NCBI GenBank assembly: GCA_963210315.1
Contig: OY723316.1
Location: forward strand, 1,178,001-1,242,000
Source: Rhynchopus euleeides
Lineage: Eukaryota > Euglenozoa > Diplonemea > Diplonemida > Diplonemidae
Direction of reading: 5' to 3'
Length of the DNA: 64,000 nt
Position numbers and translations under genes: made by a program
Notes under the pieces: generated by a model
What the model saw: only the letters and a program-made list of their open reading frames with translations
Databases searched by the model: none
What the model was told of the DNA's origin: nothing
Shown here: one piece after another, positions 36,014-46,321 of the stretch
Numbering within the stretch: position 1 is the stretch's first letter
How the letters are laid out: each line of letters begins with the position of its first letter

Positions 36014-36877
36014 GTGGTGCGAGCGACGCTGAGGGGCATCTTGGGAGACGCACTCTCCCCAAACTACTGGAAAACACTGTCGCGGACCATGGAGCGGTAC
36101 GGGGATTTCCTGGAAGTGTGGCAGGAAAAGGAGTGTGTCGAGTCGCACGACGAAGGCGTGATGCTGTGGATGGCACACCTCCAGGCGGAGGGGCTGTCAG
36201 TGCAGTCGGCGCTGCAGTACACCAAGAACCTGGTGGCGGCGCTCCGCAGGTTCGCCGGCATCCACCTCGAACACAGCAGCATTTTGCGGGACTTCAGGGG
36301 AGCGCTAAACGGAGAGGGGCACTGAAACCCCAGAAACACGCTGTGCCCGCAACGCGAGAGGAGGCAAAGGAAGCCATGCAGCAAGAGCCCAGGGACGTGG
36401 TGAAGATCGCGCTGAGTCTGATGTGGGCGGGGGCAGCTCGGAGCTCAGATGTCCTGCGTTTGGACAGGGACGATGTCAAGCCGATGGAACGGACAGGTCG
36501 CAGTACGGTGGACGCAGTCGAAGTCCGATCCATACAGAGTCGGACGGATGACAGGGTTGCGAATGCCTCGACGCTACTACGAGCTTCTCACAGAGCACCT
36601 GCGCACGACGGCGCGTTCGCGAGAGAAAAAGGTGTTTCCACAGACTGTGACTTATGCATCCATAGCGGCGGCGGTGAAGCGGGTGAAGCTGACGCTGACA
36701 CCACACTCGTTGAGACGGGGGGCACTGACGCACCTCGCGAGGCTTGGGCTGCCGCTAGAAGAGATCAGGCTGCTGTCCCGACACAGCACCATCGAGGGGG
36801 TGGTGCGCTACATCGACGCGGCGGAGAACATTCGGATCACAGAGACCGAGGCAGTGTCGAGCCGACTGGCTTGGTGA
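36014..36877 (+). other. Tyrosine-recombinase region of the VIPER-like element
   Basis: Recognised by AARSSDVLRLDRDDV, which holds the first catalytic Arg, and LTPHSLRRGALTHLA followed by LSRHSTIEGVVRYID, giving the H-x-x-R, H and Tyr set of tyrosine recombinases. In this family the enzyme is thought to integrate a circular DNA copy. The region is treated as a fossil part and appears to have about one or two breaks. Confidence 0.7.
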
Positions 36878-36899
36878 GGTCTAAAAAGCGCAGGGCAAA

Positions 36900-38769
36900 G
36901 CGGCGGCGTCGCGACGGAGACATCGTGGCATCCCATTTCCCTCCTATGCAAAAGAAGATGAGGCGGCTTCTAGCCGCAGCACCGATGTACGACGCGACAC
37001 CGGATGACGACGACGAGCGAGGGCGTCTTCCACCACCACGGGTGCCACAGCGAAAGACGGTGGAGGGAGACTGGGGCTACGAAAACTGGAGCAGCGGACA
37101 GGAGGACGCGGACTACGGGCCGGCAGTGGAACACATATACGGAGAAGAGATCGGAGTGCCTCTGGGGGACACGACTGTTCGACCACACGAGCAGGGAGAC
37201 ACGGGACAACATCAGAAGCTCGCCCCCATCGGGACTACACGACTGGACATCGATGCATTGAGACAACTCGACACGGACGGGGAGCTGGACGGGGTCATCG
37301 ACATGATAACGGACACGGCGGTGTTCCGCGAGGCACTGCTGCCGGGGCGTGAAGGGGCGTTCGCGAGGGAGAAGCGAAAGGTGTCCAGACACATGCTCCA
37401 GCACCTCGGGCAGCTGGAGGGCTACGGGGTCTTGGTGCAAGAAGAATCAACGCTGATCCACCCGGCCTACACCGTGGCCAAAAAGAGCGGGGGCCTCAGG
37501 TTTATAGTGGACGCCAGGACGCTGAACAAGGCGATGAAGCCCCCGCCCGACATGCGCCTAAATTCCATCACGAGAGTGGCCCAGAGGCTGGCTAACGCTG
37601 ACTGGGTTGTATTGGCCGATGCGCGCAGCTGGTTCTACCAGTTCCCGGTGGCGGAAGATATACAGAAGTTCTTCGGGGTGCGTATCGGTGACAAGCGGAA
37701 CGATTTCGTCGACGCTCGCCTGCAGGTACTGTGCATGGGTTGGTCGTACTCCCCAGCTATTGCGCACAGGAGCGCGCGGGTGCTTCTCCCGCAGCCGCAC
37801 GGCGAGGTGTGGATCGACAATTTTTGCATCGTAGCGTCGAGCCACGCAGAGGCAGATCAGCGGTATCGGGATTTCCTGGGGCGGTGCAAAGCCTGCAACG
37901 TGGAGCTGAACATGGACGACACGCAGTGCGGCGCCCCGACGCAGCGTTTCGTGGCGTTCGGGATTGACTTTGATCTGCTGACCCACTCATTGAGGATGGA
38001 CCCGGCGTGGGTGAAGAAGCTGGCCGATCGTTTGGAGCTGGCCGAGATGATCGCAGGAGACGTAACGCCGAGGCGCGCCTTCAAGATTTTCGGTAGTGTG
38101 GTGTGGCAGAGTTACGTGATGCGCAGCCCGCTCTGTTTCGCGCCAGCGATGCTGTCCTACATCAGGAGGATTGCCCGGACAACGCTGGAAGATAAGGGAA
38201 AGTGGGACTTAAAGGCGGTGGTACCACCCTCGGTGCGGCACGAGCTGCGCCTGCGGATGTCCTTCCTCGAACAGAATAGCTGGCTGACATGTGTGCCACA
38301 CACACGAGGCGCCTCGGTCTGGAGCGACGCGTCGAGCACAGCGTGGGCGGCGATCGCGATCGAGGGGACGTCAGAGAGGGTGTCGCAGGGAGTGTTCTCC
38401 GAGCAGGAACGCGGGGCGCACATCTTCCTGAAGGAGGCTTACGCGGCCCTACAGGGACTCAGACTCATCATCGCGAGCGGGTGCACAGTGCGCTGCTATA
38501 TCGACAACCTGCCGCTGGTGCACTGCCTCGTAAAGGGACACTGCAGCAACTTTCGGGGAAATATCCTGCTACAACACATCGTGAACACTGCGACGGCTAA
38601 GAATCTCACGCTGGATGCGGTGTGGGTCCCGACGACAGAGCAACGCGCGGACTGCTATACGAGAGGGGTCGTCCATCCGGCGCCGATCTCACTCGATGTC
38701 ACACCCTTAGACCAAATGCAGCCAACCAGACCGCTGTCTTCCACAACAGCGCCCCTCGGACGAGGGTAG
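36900..38769 (+). CDS. Reverse transcriptase and RNase H region of the VIPER-like element
   Basis: An open frame running through 38,769. RT words include HPAYTVAKKSGGLRFIVDAR (about 37,460-37,520), DWVVLADARSWFYQFPV and VWIDNFCIVASSH (about 37,805). RNase H follows at about 38,310-38,690 with WSDASSTAWAA, LKEAYAALQGL and CYIDNLPLVH. The order RT then RNase H, downstream of the recombinase, fits VIPER-type elements. The frame extends upstream of 36,900 without RT features. Confidence 0.75.
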
Positions 38770-38772
38770 TGT

Positions 38773-38787
38773 GGAAGCGTCAACGCA
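38773..38787 (+). repeat. GGAAGCGTCAACGCA motif at the right end of the VIPER-like element
   Basis: Lies 4 bases after the RT-RNase H stop. The text after it (AAAGCAAAAAG, then GCGCAGTGACACTT) is shared with 42,492-42,545, so the right-end segment is about 70 bases long. Confidence 0.75.
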
Positions 38788-38850
38788 AAAAAGAAACCAA
38801 AGCAAAAAGTGCCGAACAAAGCGCAGTGACACTTTCTTCTGAATTTCCAT

Positions 38851-39762
38851 TTCCCACCGATTACAGTAATAGGAGGAGGAACGGGGGAAATGCACTAAGC
38901 TGCACCGTTTTCGGCACTCCAGCGAAGGCCCCTCTCTGCCTGCCACACGAGTCGACCCCCTGCCTGCAGCCCCCCCTCCCCCACCCCTTAAACCTAGTGC
39001 CTTTATGTCGCGCACACTGCCGTGTGCAATCCGGAACCACTGCTCCGCCGGAAAAAGCCCCCCACAATGAAAACGGGGGGGTGGGGGGGTGGGGTGGGAA
39101 CGGACGGAGGCGGTGCCTTGAACTCCCGGGAGGCATCTTGCGGGGTGTCCCGCTTTGAAGTGCGTTGCCAAATGGACCTGTATTTTTTGTGTCAAACGCA
39201 CCGTGCTCACGGAAGGCGTTCAGAACTTAAAAGGTTGCAGTGGGGAGCAATGTTTTGTTCACCTACACTCCACGCCCCAACGTGACAGGTGACCAGAAGG
39301 TTTTGCACAAACAAAACAAAAGACACCCGGCAATCCTTTTTCCCGCACTGCACACACTGACATTTCCAGGGAGGATTTGCTGCTGGCATCAGCGTGCAGA
39401 GGGGGGGGGGGGGGGCGGGGGCAAAAGAACAAGGAAGAAAGGTTGCAGAACCTCCCCCCTCTGCCTTTGCACTGCGCATCACGCTCCTAACTGGCCCCCA
39501 TCCTCCGCACCAATGCCCTCTTGCCCTGTGTGGCGTCGTCCGACACCGCACCCCAACCACACCCACCCCAGGCGTACTGGATACCCTGAACATGGATGTG
39601 TCTGTTCGTCACACCGGGACCGGTGACAGCTGTGTCGTCTCTCCAGCGCAAATGTGGCCTCACGACCAGTCACAGTCGGCAGTGTTATGTCCCTTTTCCC
39701 TGTTCTGGATTGATCGTATCACCCACAACTCCCACCACCCAGCAGTGACCAGGGTTGCAACA
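38851..39762. other. Intergenic stretch before AC3
   Basis: Contains repeat B (39,189-39,322), G runs at 39,076-39,110 and 39,399-39,415, and the shared cyclase leader at 39,724-39,762. No gene is seen. Confidence 0.6.
39189..39322 (+). repeat. Dispersed repeat B, copy 3
   Basis: The cleanest copy of repeat B: it shares GTGTCAAACGCACC, GTTCAGAACTTAAAAGGTTG-type text, ACACTCCACGCCCCAACGTG and GTGACCAGAAGGTT with the copy at 22,501. Confidence 0.8.
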
Positions 39763-41907
39763 ATGGGGTGGTTTGAGCGCATCATATCGATGGATGGGAG
39801 GCTGCAGGGCAAGGCGCGCAGGGACAGGCGTCTGGTGTTGCTCATCAGCCTTGGGTGTTTTCTCGCTAGCGTGCTCAGTAGCATTTTCACGGAGCGTTCG
39901 CCGCAGGCCGTTGTCGCGTTTTGCCTTGGTGTCATTCCGCAGCTGGCGATCATGATCATGTGCCTGTGCCGTGTGCACCTGACACACAACATCATCCGTG
40001 TCTACCTCGGGACATTTGCAGCGTTCTTAATCTCGCTTGATGTCTACCTTCGCAGCATCGGCAGCGCACCTGTATGGAGCGGGTTCGTGCTTCTCGCAGA
40101 CCTGTCACTGGTGATCGGCCTCGGAAGGCGCTTCGCCACAGGGCTGACAGCAGTGGCCGCCGTGTGGGTCGTCATCAACGGGATAGAAATGGTGCTGCGA
40201 GTCGGGCTGTACGACCTGCCTGGTTCACCACCCGACTGGTATAGGTGGGAGCGCCTGGAGCTTACATTCAGCTGCACACACCCGCCGTGTCCCGTTGAGG
40301 GAGTCACGGCTTTCACGGAAGTGAATTTGTCTTTGCTTGTGCTTCTGATCGACTTCATCGCCACACGCGGGTTCGCAGAGTCTGCGGAGAAGGAGAAGGC
40401 GGCGATGGGACGGACCATCGAGACTGTGGAGGCGATTGCACAGCTTCTGGCGGGCTACGACGTCGACACCGTGGCGGAGATGCTGCAGGAGGCGGAGGCG
40501 GAGGGGCGGCTGCCTGCTGCGATGCACGAGGCACTTCGCAGGCTGGAAGAGAACCTGCGTGCGTACCGCCCGTACCTCCCTGCCGTGCTGCTGGAGCAGC
40601 AGCAGCACTCACCTGACGGTCACAGTGCTGGGCAGCCCTGTGTGCCACCTGCTGCCGCACCCGGTGCGAAGAGCGAGCGTGCAGCAATCGTGTTCACCGA
40701 CATCCGTGCGTCCACATCGATCTGGGAGGCGGCATCCGAGGCGATGAAGAAGGCGATGGTGGTGCACAACACGGTGATGCGATCTGCACTGTCTGCGTGG
40801 GGCGGGTACGAGGTGAAGACAATCGGGGACGCCTTCATGGTTGCGTTTGAGGATGCACATGCGGGTGTGTGCTTCGGGCTTGAGGTGCAGGAGAAGCTGC
40901 TTGCGGCGGAGTGGCCTGCTGCGCTGCTGGAGGTCGGGATCTGCCACCCGACAGAGCTGTGGGGCGGGCTGACGGTGCGTGTCGGTGTGAACGAGGGTCC
41001 TGTGACGCTGGAGACGAACACGCTGACCGGGCGTGTGGACTACTTCGGACACACGGTGAACGTGGCTTCACGCCTCGAGTCTGTGTGTGTGCCTGGTTCA
41101 GTTGCGGTGCCTGCCGACCTGTGGGTGTGCGTGCGTGGGATGTCCAGGTGTACTGACGCACATGCAGGTCCCGCAGTGCTGACGGAGCTGAAGGGTGTGA
41201 GCGAGCCTGTGCCTGTGTGCAGCGTGTGGCCTGCCTGCCTGCAGGGGCGTGAGGTCCGCCCTCTGCCTGCCTTCGTGCTTGATGCAGCTTCTGGGTCGGA
41301 GTCATCTGGTCTGTCCTCTCGGCAAGTGTCACGCAGCAGCCTCGCACAGGCTGTCCTGAACCGCAACGCCACAACGCAGCAAGCCACAGTGGCTGTGGCC
41401 ACACTCAGCAGCATGTCTCTGGGCGACATCGACAGCGGGTTGGCATCTATAGTGCCACTTCTGGAGCAGAGCGGCGGTGCGCTGATGGCGCTGATCGGAA
41501 AGAACTTCTTCATCGGGTGGAACGTCGGGAAGAAGATGGCAGCACACGCGGAGGGCGCACTGCGGTTTGCACAGCGTGCGCTGCAGCACGGTGAAGGGCA
41601 GACGGTCGCAACACTCGGGATCGCAAGCGGGACTGTCGAACACGGTGATGTGGGGACTGTGCGGCAGCGCTTCGTGACTGTGTCAGGCGGTGCTGTGGAG
41701 GCGAGCCTTGCGCTGCGCCGTCTGGCTCTGTCGATGAACATTCGGTGCCTGTACACGGCGGAGGCACCACCGGGTGCTGTGCGCGAGATGCTGCGTCCCA
41801 CCACAGCACGTCTGCCGCAGGAAGGCGACGCACCTGGCAGCCTGGCGTTCGAGGTGCAGTACACCCTGCCTCCCGTGTCGAAGGAAGCTGCCGTGCACCC
41901 GCAGTAG
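39763..41907 (+). CDS. AC3: six-helix receptor-type adenylate cyclase
   Basis: A 714-residue paralog of AC2; the start MGWFERII at 39763 follows the shared leader. Helices 1 to 3 (LVLLISLGCFLASVLSS, GVIPQLAIMIMCLC) closely resemble those of AC4 and differ from AC2 and AC5. The outer loop has CTHPPC followed by PVEGVTAFTEVN. The catalytic domain has FTDIRAS, EVKTIGDAF, DYFGHTVNVASRLES: both metal Asp, the adenylate-type Lys/Asp pair, Asn and Arg are present. The degenerate second domain is as in AC2, with MALIGKNFF. Small marks shared with AC4 are SRLES, PGSVAV, MSRCTDAHAGPA and SMNIRCL. The linker has KEKAAMGRT and LEENLRAY where others have KEKASMGRT and LEQNLRAY. About 150 bases of 3' flank match AC2 and AC4. 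Confidence 0.88.
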   Translation: MGWFERIISMDGRLQGKARRDRRLVLLISLGCFLASVLSSIFTERSPQAVVAFCLGVIPQLAIMIMCLCRVHLTHNIIRVYLGTFAAFLISLDVYLRSIGSAPVWSGFVLLADLSLVIGLGRRFATGLTAVAAVWVVINGIEMVLRVGLYDLPGSPPDWYRWERLELTFSCTHPPCPVEGVTAFTEVNLSLLVLLIDFIATRGFAESAEKEKAAMGRTIETVEAIAQLLAGYDVDTVAEMLQEAEAEGRLPAAMHEALRRLEENLRAYRPYLPAVLLEQQQHSPDGHSAGQPCVPPAAAPGAKSERAAIVFTDIRASTSIWEAASEAMKKAMVVHNTVMRSALSAWGGYEVKTIGDAFMVAFEDAHAGVCFGLEVQEKLLAAEWPAALLEVGICHPTELWGGLTVRVGVNEGPVTLETNTLTGRVDYFGHTVNVASRLESVCVPGSVAVPADLWVCVRGMSRCTDAHAGPAVLTELKGVSEPVPVCSVWPACLQGREVRPLPAFVLDAASGSESSGLSSRQVSRSSLAQAVLNRNATTQQATVAVATLSSMSLGDIDSGLASIVPLLEQSGGALMALIGKNFFIGWNVGKKMAAHAEGALRFAQRALQHGEGQTVATLGIASGTVEHGDVGTVRQRFVTVSGGAVEASLALRRLALSMNIRCLYTAEAPPGAVREMLRPTTARLPQEGDAPGSLAFEVQYTLPPVSKEAAVHPQ

Positions 41908-42082
41908 CACTCCTGTCTGCGAAGGAGGCACAGAAGATTGAATTCTATAACACAATCGTGTGTCGCACTCGCACTGTTGTGACGCAGAATCCTCCAAGCC
42001 CGAACACTTGTGCAGGAGGCTGGGCCTTTGGCGCCTCTGGCCCTGAATGCCGGATTCGGAAACATGACGGAACAGATCAATG

Positions 42083-42290
42083 TTTTGTTAGTTCGGCGTA
42101 GCCAACTGGGGGAACTTTCTGTGCCTTTCGCTGGATCGTGCGTCCCCACTCACACCACTTCATCAGACCGGGGAGTGGTGTACAGAAAGAGTGGGGTCTG
42201 CGTTCCAACAATACCGACAGCGATTGGTTTTGTTGTCTCGTTTTGCTGTCACTTTACGATCCAGCGGGGGGGCACGGATAGTTTCCAAGT
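42083..42290 (+). repeat. Dispersed repeat E, copy 2
   Basis: Matches 25,770-25,985 through TTAGTTCGGCG, CACTCACACCACTTCATCAG, GAGTGGGGTCTGCGTTCCAA and TTGCTGTCACTTTACGATCC. Confidence 0.75.
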
Positions 42291-42449
42291 TCCATCTGGG
42301 GCGCCATTTGTTCCCGTTATTTTCCGTTCCAGAATTGTTCTGGGGGGGGGGGGTCTGCGCAAACTCACCAAAGAAAAGTCTCTCGACCACAAGAAGCACG
42401 ATCATGTCGGGGTGCATAAAACTAAGAATATATTGCAGGGTGTCTCTTC

Positions 42450-42560
42450 TCAGTGTTCATCCCACGCGTGTGGTTGCGTTTCTGTGTGTGTGGAGGCGTC
42501 AACGCAACGAGAAGCCATAGCAAAAGATCAAAGCGCAGAGACACTTCCACCAGGTCCCCG
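42450..42560 (+). mobile_element. Right-end segment of a VIPER-like element, solo
   Basis: GGAGGCGTCAACGCA (42,492-42,506) followed by AAGCCATAGCAAAAGATCAA and GCGCAGAGACACTT. It parallels 38,773-38,840 at the right end of the VIPER-like element. An old fragment with no coding part. Confidence 0.55.
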
Positions 42561-43422
42561 TTGAAACCCGTTGGTGGCTGTGGACCACTCCCCGAGCCCA
42601 CACCCCTACCTGCAGTGTCTCTGCCTTCGGTGCCGCGCACGCAGTCCTGGTGGACAGCGCACACTGCCGTGTGCAACCTGTAGCCACCGCGGTAAGCACG
42701 CTCGCGAGCAGAAGAGTCACCCACCGCGAGAAGCAACCAAACGTGCTTCAGACCCGAAACCCTACCCTTCGGCAATCCCAGGGCGCGCGATCATCATTTC
42801 AGGGTTTGTATGTCGAAGCACCAAAGGCATCAGCAATCGGACAAAACAGCGACCCACTCGAAATGCGAAGTGTGGGATTTGCCAGCCACGGCAAGCCTGG
42901 TCAAGAGATGCCTTGGCGCCTTCCCCACCCACCCCCCTGCAGCCCTCTCTCAGCGGCTTCCACTGTGCTTGGCTTGCCACCACACGGCAGCCCACACCCA
43001 CATCAAAGCAGCAGGCAAGAGTAACGAAAAAAAAGGGAGGTGTTAGCACATTGATGATGCGTAAAGGTGTAGTAGTGCTTCCGACGATCCTGTTCCTTTT
43101 CTGTGTGTCTAGCTATCTCGTGTTCACATGTGCTCCACACCCACATCAAAGCAGCAGGCTCTAGGGGGGTGGAAGCGTCAACGCATCATTAAGGAGGAAG
43201 CACGGTTGCTACGCTTTTGTCTCCACTGCTGGGAGCCTGTGGCGCTTGCTCAGCCCTGGCGACGCCACTGATGGTTGCAGCACCAAGCACACCCACCACG
43301 GCGAGTGCTGCATCTGTGGGTGCGTGGAGGGTGGGAACAGCAACGTGGGGGCCGCCAGCAAGAGACTTGCTCAGGAGACCAGTCCCCGTATTGTTGGGGA
43401 ATCGAGGGGGCGAGTGGCAACC

Positions 43423-45567
43423 ATGGGGTGGTTTGAGCGCATCATCTCGATGGACGGGAGGCTGCAGGGCAAGGCGCGCAGCGACAGGCGTCTGATCTTC
43501 CTCGTCACCCTTGGGTGTTTTTTCGCAACCGTGCTGAGTAGCACATTCGCGAAGCGTTCGCCGCAGATGGTTGTCGTGCTTCTCCTTGGTGTCATTCCAC
43601 AGCTGGCGATCATGATCATGTGCCTGTGCCGTGTGCACCTGACACACAACATCATCCGTGCCTACCTTGCGTCATTTGCAGCTTTTACAGTTACATTCGA
43701 TCTATACATTCGCAGCATCGGCAGCCCACCCGTATGGAGTGCGTTCGTGCTTCTCGCAGACCTGTCACTGGTGATCGGCCTCGGAAGGCGCTTCGCCGCA
43801 GGACTCACAGCAGTGGCCGCCGTGTGGGTCGTCATCACTGGGATAGAAGGGCTGCTGCGCTTCGGGCTGTACGACCTGCCTGGTTCACCGCCCTACTGGT
43901 ATAGGTGGGAGCGACTGCAACTGACTGTCAGCTGCACACACCCGCCGTGTCCCGTTGAGGGGGTCACTGCTTTCACGGAAATGAATATACCTTTGATTGT
44001 CCTGCTTGTAGACTTCGCCGCCACACGCGGGTTCGCAGAGTCTGCGGAGAAGGAGAAGGCGTCGATGGGACGGACCATCGAGACTGTGGAGGCGATTGCA
44101 CAGCTTCTGGCGGGCTACGACGTCGACACCGTGGCGGAGATGCTGCAGGAGGCGGAGGCGGAGGGGCGGCTGCCTGCTGCGATGCACGAGGCACTTCGCA
44201 GGCTGGAGCAGAACCTGCGTGCGTACCGCCCGTACCTCCCTGCCGTGCTGCTGGAGCAGCAGCAGCACTCACCTGACGGTCACAGTGCTGGGCAGCCCTG
44301 TGTGCCACCTGCTGCCGCACCCGGTGCGAAGAGTGAGCGTGCAGCAATCGTGTTCACCGACATCCGTACGTCCACATCGATCTGGGAGGCGGCATCCGAT
44401 GCGATGAAGAAGGCGATGGTGGTGCACAACACGGTGATGCGATCTGCACTGTCTGCGTGGGGCGGGTACGAGGTGAAGACAATCGGTGACGCCTTCATGG
44501 TTGCGTTCGAGGATGCACATGCGGGTGTGTGCTTCGGGCTTGAGGTGCAGGAGAAGCTGCTTGCGGCGGAGTGGCCTGCTGCGCTGCTGGAGGTCGGGAT
44601 CTGCCACCCGACAGAGCTGTGGGGCGGGCTGACGGTGCGTGTCGGTGTGAACGAGGGTCCTGTGACGCTGGAGACGAACACGCTGACCGGGCGTGTGGAC
44701 TACTTCGGACACACGGTGAACGTGGCTTCACGCCTCGAGTCTGTGTGTGTGCCTGGTTCAGTTGCGGTGCCTGCCGACCTGTGGGTGTGCGTGCGTGGGA
44801 TGTCCAGGTGTACTGACGCACATGCAGGTCCCGCAGTGCTGACGGAGCTGAAGGGTGTGAGCGAGCCTGTGCCTGTGTGCAGCGTGTGGCCTGCCTGCCT
44901 GCAGGGGCGTGAGGTCCGCCCTCTGCCTGCCTTCGTGCTTGATGCAGCTTCTGGGTCGGAGTCATCTGGTCTGTCCTCTCGGCAAGTGTCACGCAGCAGC
45001 CTCGCACAGGCTGTCCTGAACCGCAACGCCACAACGCAGCAAGCCACAGTGGCTGTGGCCACACTCAGCACCATGTCTCTGGGGGACATCGACATCGGGT
45101 TGGCATCTATAGTGCCACTTCTGGAGCAGAGCGGCGGTGCGCTGATGGCGCTGATCGGAAACAACTTCTTCATCGGGTGGAACGTCGGGAAGAAGATGGC
45201 AGCACACGCGGAGGGCGCACTGCGGTTTGCACAGCGTGCGCTGCAGCACGGTCGAGGGAAGACTGTCGCAACACTCGGGATCGCAAGCGGGACTGTCGAA
45301 CACGGTGATGTGGGGACTGTGCGGCAGCGCTTCGTGACTGCGTCAGGCGGTGCTGTGGAGGCGAGCCTTGCGCTGCGCCGTCTGGCTCTGTCGATGAACA
45401 TTCGGTGCCTGTACACGGCGGAGGCACCACCGGGTGCTGTGCGCGAGATGCTGCGTCCCACCACAGCACGTCTGCCGCAGGAAGGCGACGCACCTGGCAG
45501 CCTGGCGTTCGAGGTGCAGTACACCCTGCCTCCCGTGTCGAAGGAAGCTGTCGTGAACCCGCAGTAG
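43423..45567 (+). CDS. AC4: six-helix receptor-type adenylate cyclase
   Basis: A 714-residue paralog. The frame opens at 43246, but MGWFERII at 43423 matches the other starts. The sequence before it lacks the leader shared by AC1, AC2, AC3 and AC6 and reads GGCAACC before the ATG. Membrane part: LIFLVTLGCFFATVLSS and GVIPQLAIMIMCLC, closest to AC3. The region from helix 5 to the outer loop (TGIEGLLRFGLYDLPGSPPYWY) is instead like AC2, and the loop has CTHPPC. The catalytic residues are all present (FTDIRTS, EVKTIGDAF, DYFGHTVNVASRLES). The second, degenerate domain has its own changes: STMSLGDIDIG, HGRGKTVATLG, VTASGG and the end AVVNPQ. The shared 3' flank with AC2 extends to about 45,815. 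Confidence 0.88.
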   Translation: MGWFERIISMDGRLQGKARSDRRLIFLVTLGCFFATVLSSTFAKRSPQMVVVLLLGVIPQLAIMIMCLCRVHLTHNIIRAYLASFAAFTVTFDLYIRSIGSPPVWSAFVLLADLSLVIGLGRRFAAGLTAVAAVWVVITGIEGLLRFGLYDLPGSPPYWYRWERLQLTVSCTHPPCPVEGVTAFTEMNIPLIVLLVDFAATRGFAESAEKEKASMGRTIETVEAIAQLLAGYDVDTVAEMLQEAEAEGRLPAAMHEALRRLEQNLRAYRPYLPAVLLEQQQHSPDGHSAGQPCVPPAAAPGAKSERAAIVFTDIRTSTSIWEAASDAMKKAMVVHNTVMRSALSAWGGYEVKTIGDAFMVAFEDAHAGVCFGLEVQEKLLAAEWPAALLEVGICHPTELWGGLTVRVGVNEGPVTLETNTLTGRVDYFGHTVNVASRLESVCVPGSVAVPADLWVCVRGMSRCTDAHAGPAVLTELKGVSEPVPVCSVWPACLQGREVRPLPAFVLDAASGSESSGLSSRQVSRSSLAQAVLNRNATTQQATVAVATLSTMSLGDIDIGLASIVPLLEQSGGALMALIGNNFFIGWNVGKKMAAHAEGALRFAQRALQHGRGKTVATLGIASGTVEHGDVGTVRQRFVTASGGAVEASLALRRLALSMNIRCLYTAEAPPGAVREMLRPTTARLPQEGDAPGSLAFEVQYTLPPVSKEAVVNPQ

Positions 45568-46321
45568 CACTCCTGTCTGCGAAGGAGGCACAGAAGATTG
45601 AATGCCATGACAATTGGGTGTCACACTCGCACTGTTGTGACGCTGAACCCACCAAGCCGCAACACTTGTGCGGATGGGGGACTTGCGCCTCTGGCCCTGA
45701 ATCGCAGGAGTCACTCATCGGGGGTGGGGCGAGTTGGTGGCGAATTCAGGATGGAGCCCCGCCGTGGAGGCGTCACGCCTGAAGCGGCCCGACTGCTGCC
45801 CACTGCAGCACACGTGTGCCCAACAGAAGGGAACCGTCGAACCTCGCCGTGTGTGTGGGCTGGCAGGCTAAAGGGAACCCTCGACATTGACCGCAAGAAG
45901 CACGATCATGCCGAGGTGCATGTGACAAATTTACGGGCGTCTCTTCCCAGAGTTCATCCCACTGTACGTGCTGCTGCTGTTGTGGTGCCTTGTCCCCCAG
46001 GACATTATGGGATGTGTGTTGATTCCTGTTGGGTGTGGAGGGAAGCGGACGGTGTGTCTGCCCAGGACTGGCCATTTCTACGGCACGTCCTCAAGAAGCG
46101 ACACAAACGCATGACGCCCACCCCCAAGCCCCGCACCCCTGCCTCCTTGCTCTGCTCTTTATAGTCATGCACTGTGTTGCCCGGTGCCGCGGGTCGCCCA
46201 CCCCCTCGATTTGTTGCCACCGTGTCGCTCCACTCGGGTGAATATCAGGTGCCCCAGCCAGAACTCTGCCCCTATCTCCCCCTGGTGGTGACCCCCCCCC
46301 CAGTGTTGTTAGAAACCGAGT
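45568..46321. other. Intergenic stretch after AC4
   Basis: The first 250 bases are the 3' flank shared with AC2 and AC3. Repeat J (45,895-45,970; includes AAGAAGCACGATCATG and GTCTCTTCCCAG) recurs from 42,385-42,475. A plus-strand frame at 45,598-46,164 is open but covers these repeats and is not taken as a gene. Confidence 0.6.

Larger units (their letters stand above)
33970..38850 (+). mobile_element. VIPER-like tyrosine-recombinase retroelement, nearly whole
   Basis: Parts in order: a SIRE-like left end with the motif at 34,059-34,073; eleven 54-bp tandem repeats; a gag-like ORF; a tyrosine-recombinase region; an RT-RNase H region; and a right end with the motif at 38,773-38,787. No methyltransferase region is seen, unlike DIRS1. 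The order gag, YR, RT-RH is that described for VIPER. Neighbouring parts lie in overlapping frames, as is known for the family. It is probably not able to move: about one or two breaks are suspected in the recombinase part. Near-identical tandem repeats suggest a young copy. Ends are approximate. Confidence 0.75.
41908..43422. other. Intergenic stretch between AC3 and AC4
   Basis: Holds the shared cyclase 3' flank (41,908-42,055), repeat E (42,083-42,290), a G run (42,340-42,352), a repeat J (42,385-42,475) that recurs at 45,895-45,970, a YR-element right-end segment with the motif at 42,492-42,506, a weak SIRE-like unit (42,695-42,850) and another motif at 43,171-43,185. No gene is supported. 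Confidence 0.6.

Noticed and set aside
43246-43422. N-terminal extensions of AC4 (and of AC2, AC3 and AC5)
   Set aside because: The extensions are unrelated to each other and lie in non-coding repeats or leader, while MGWFERI is conserved in all copies.
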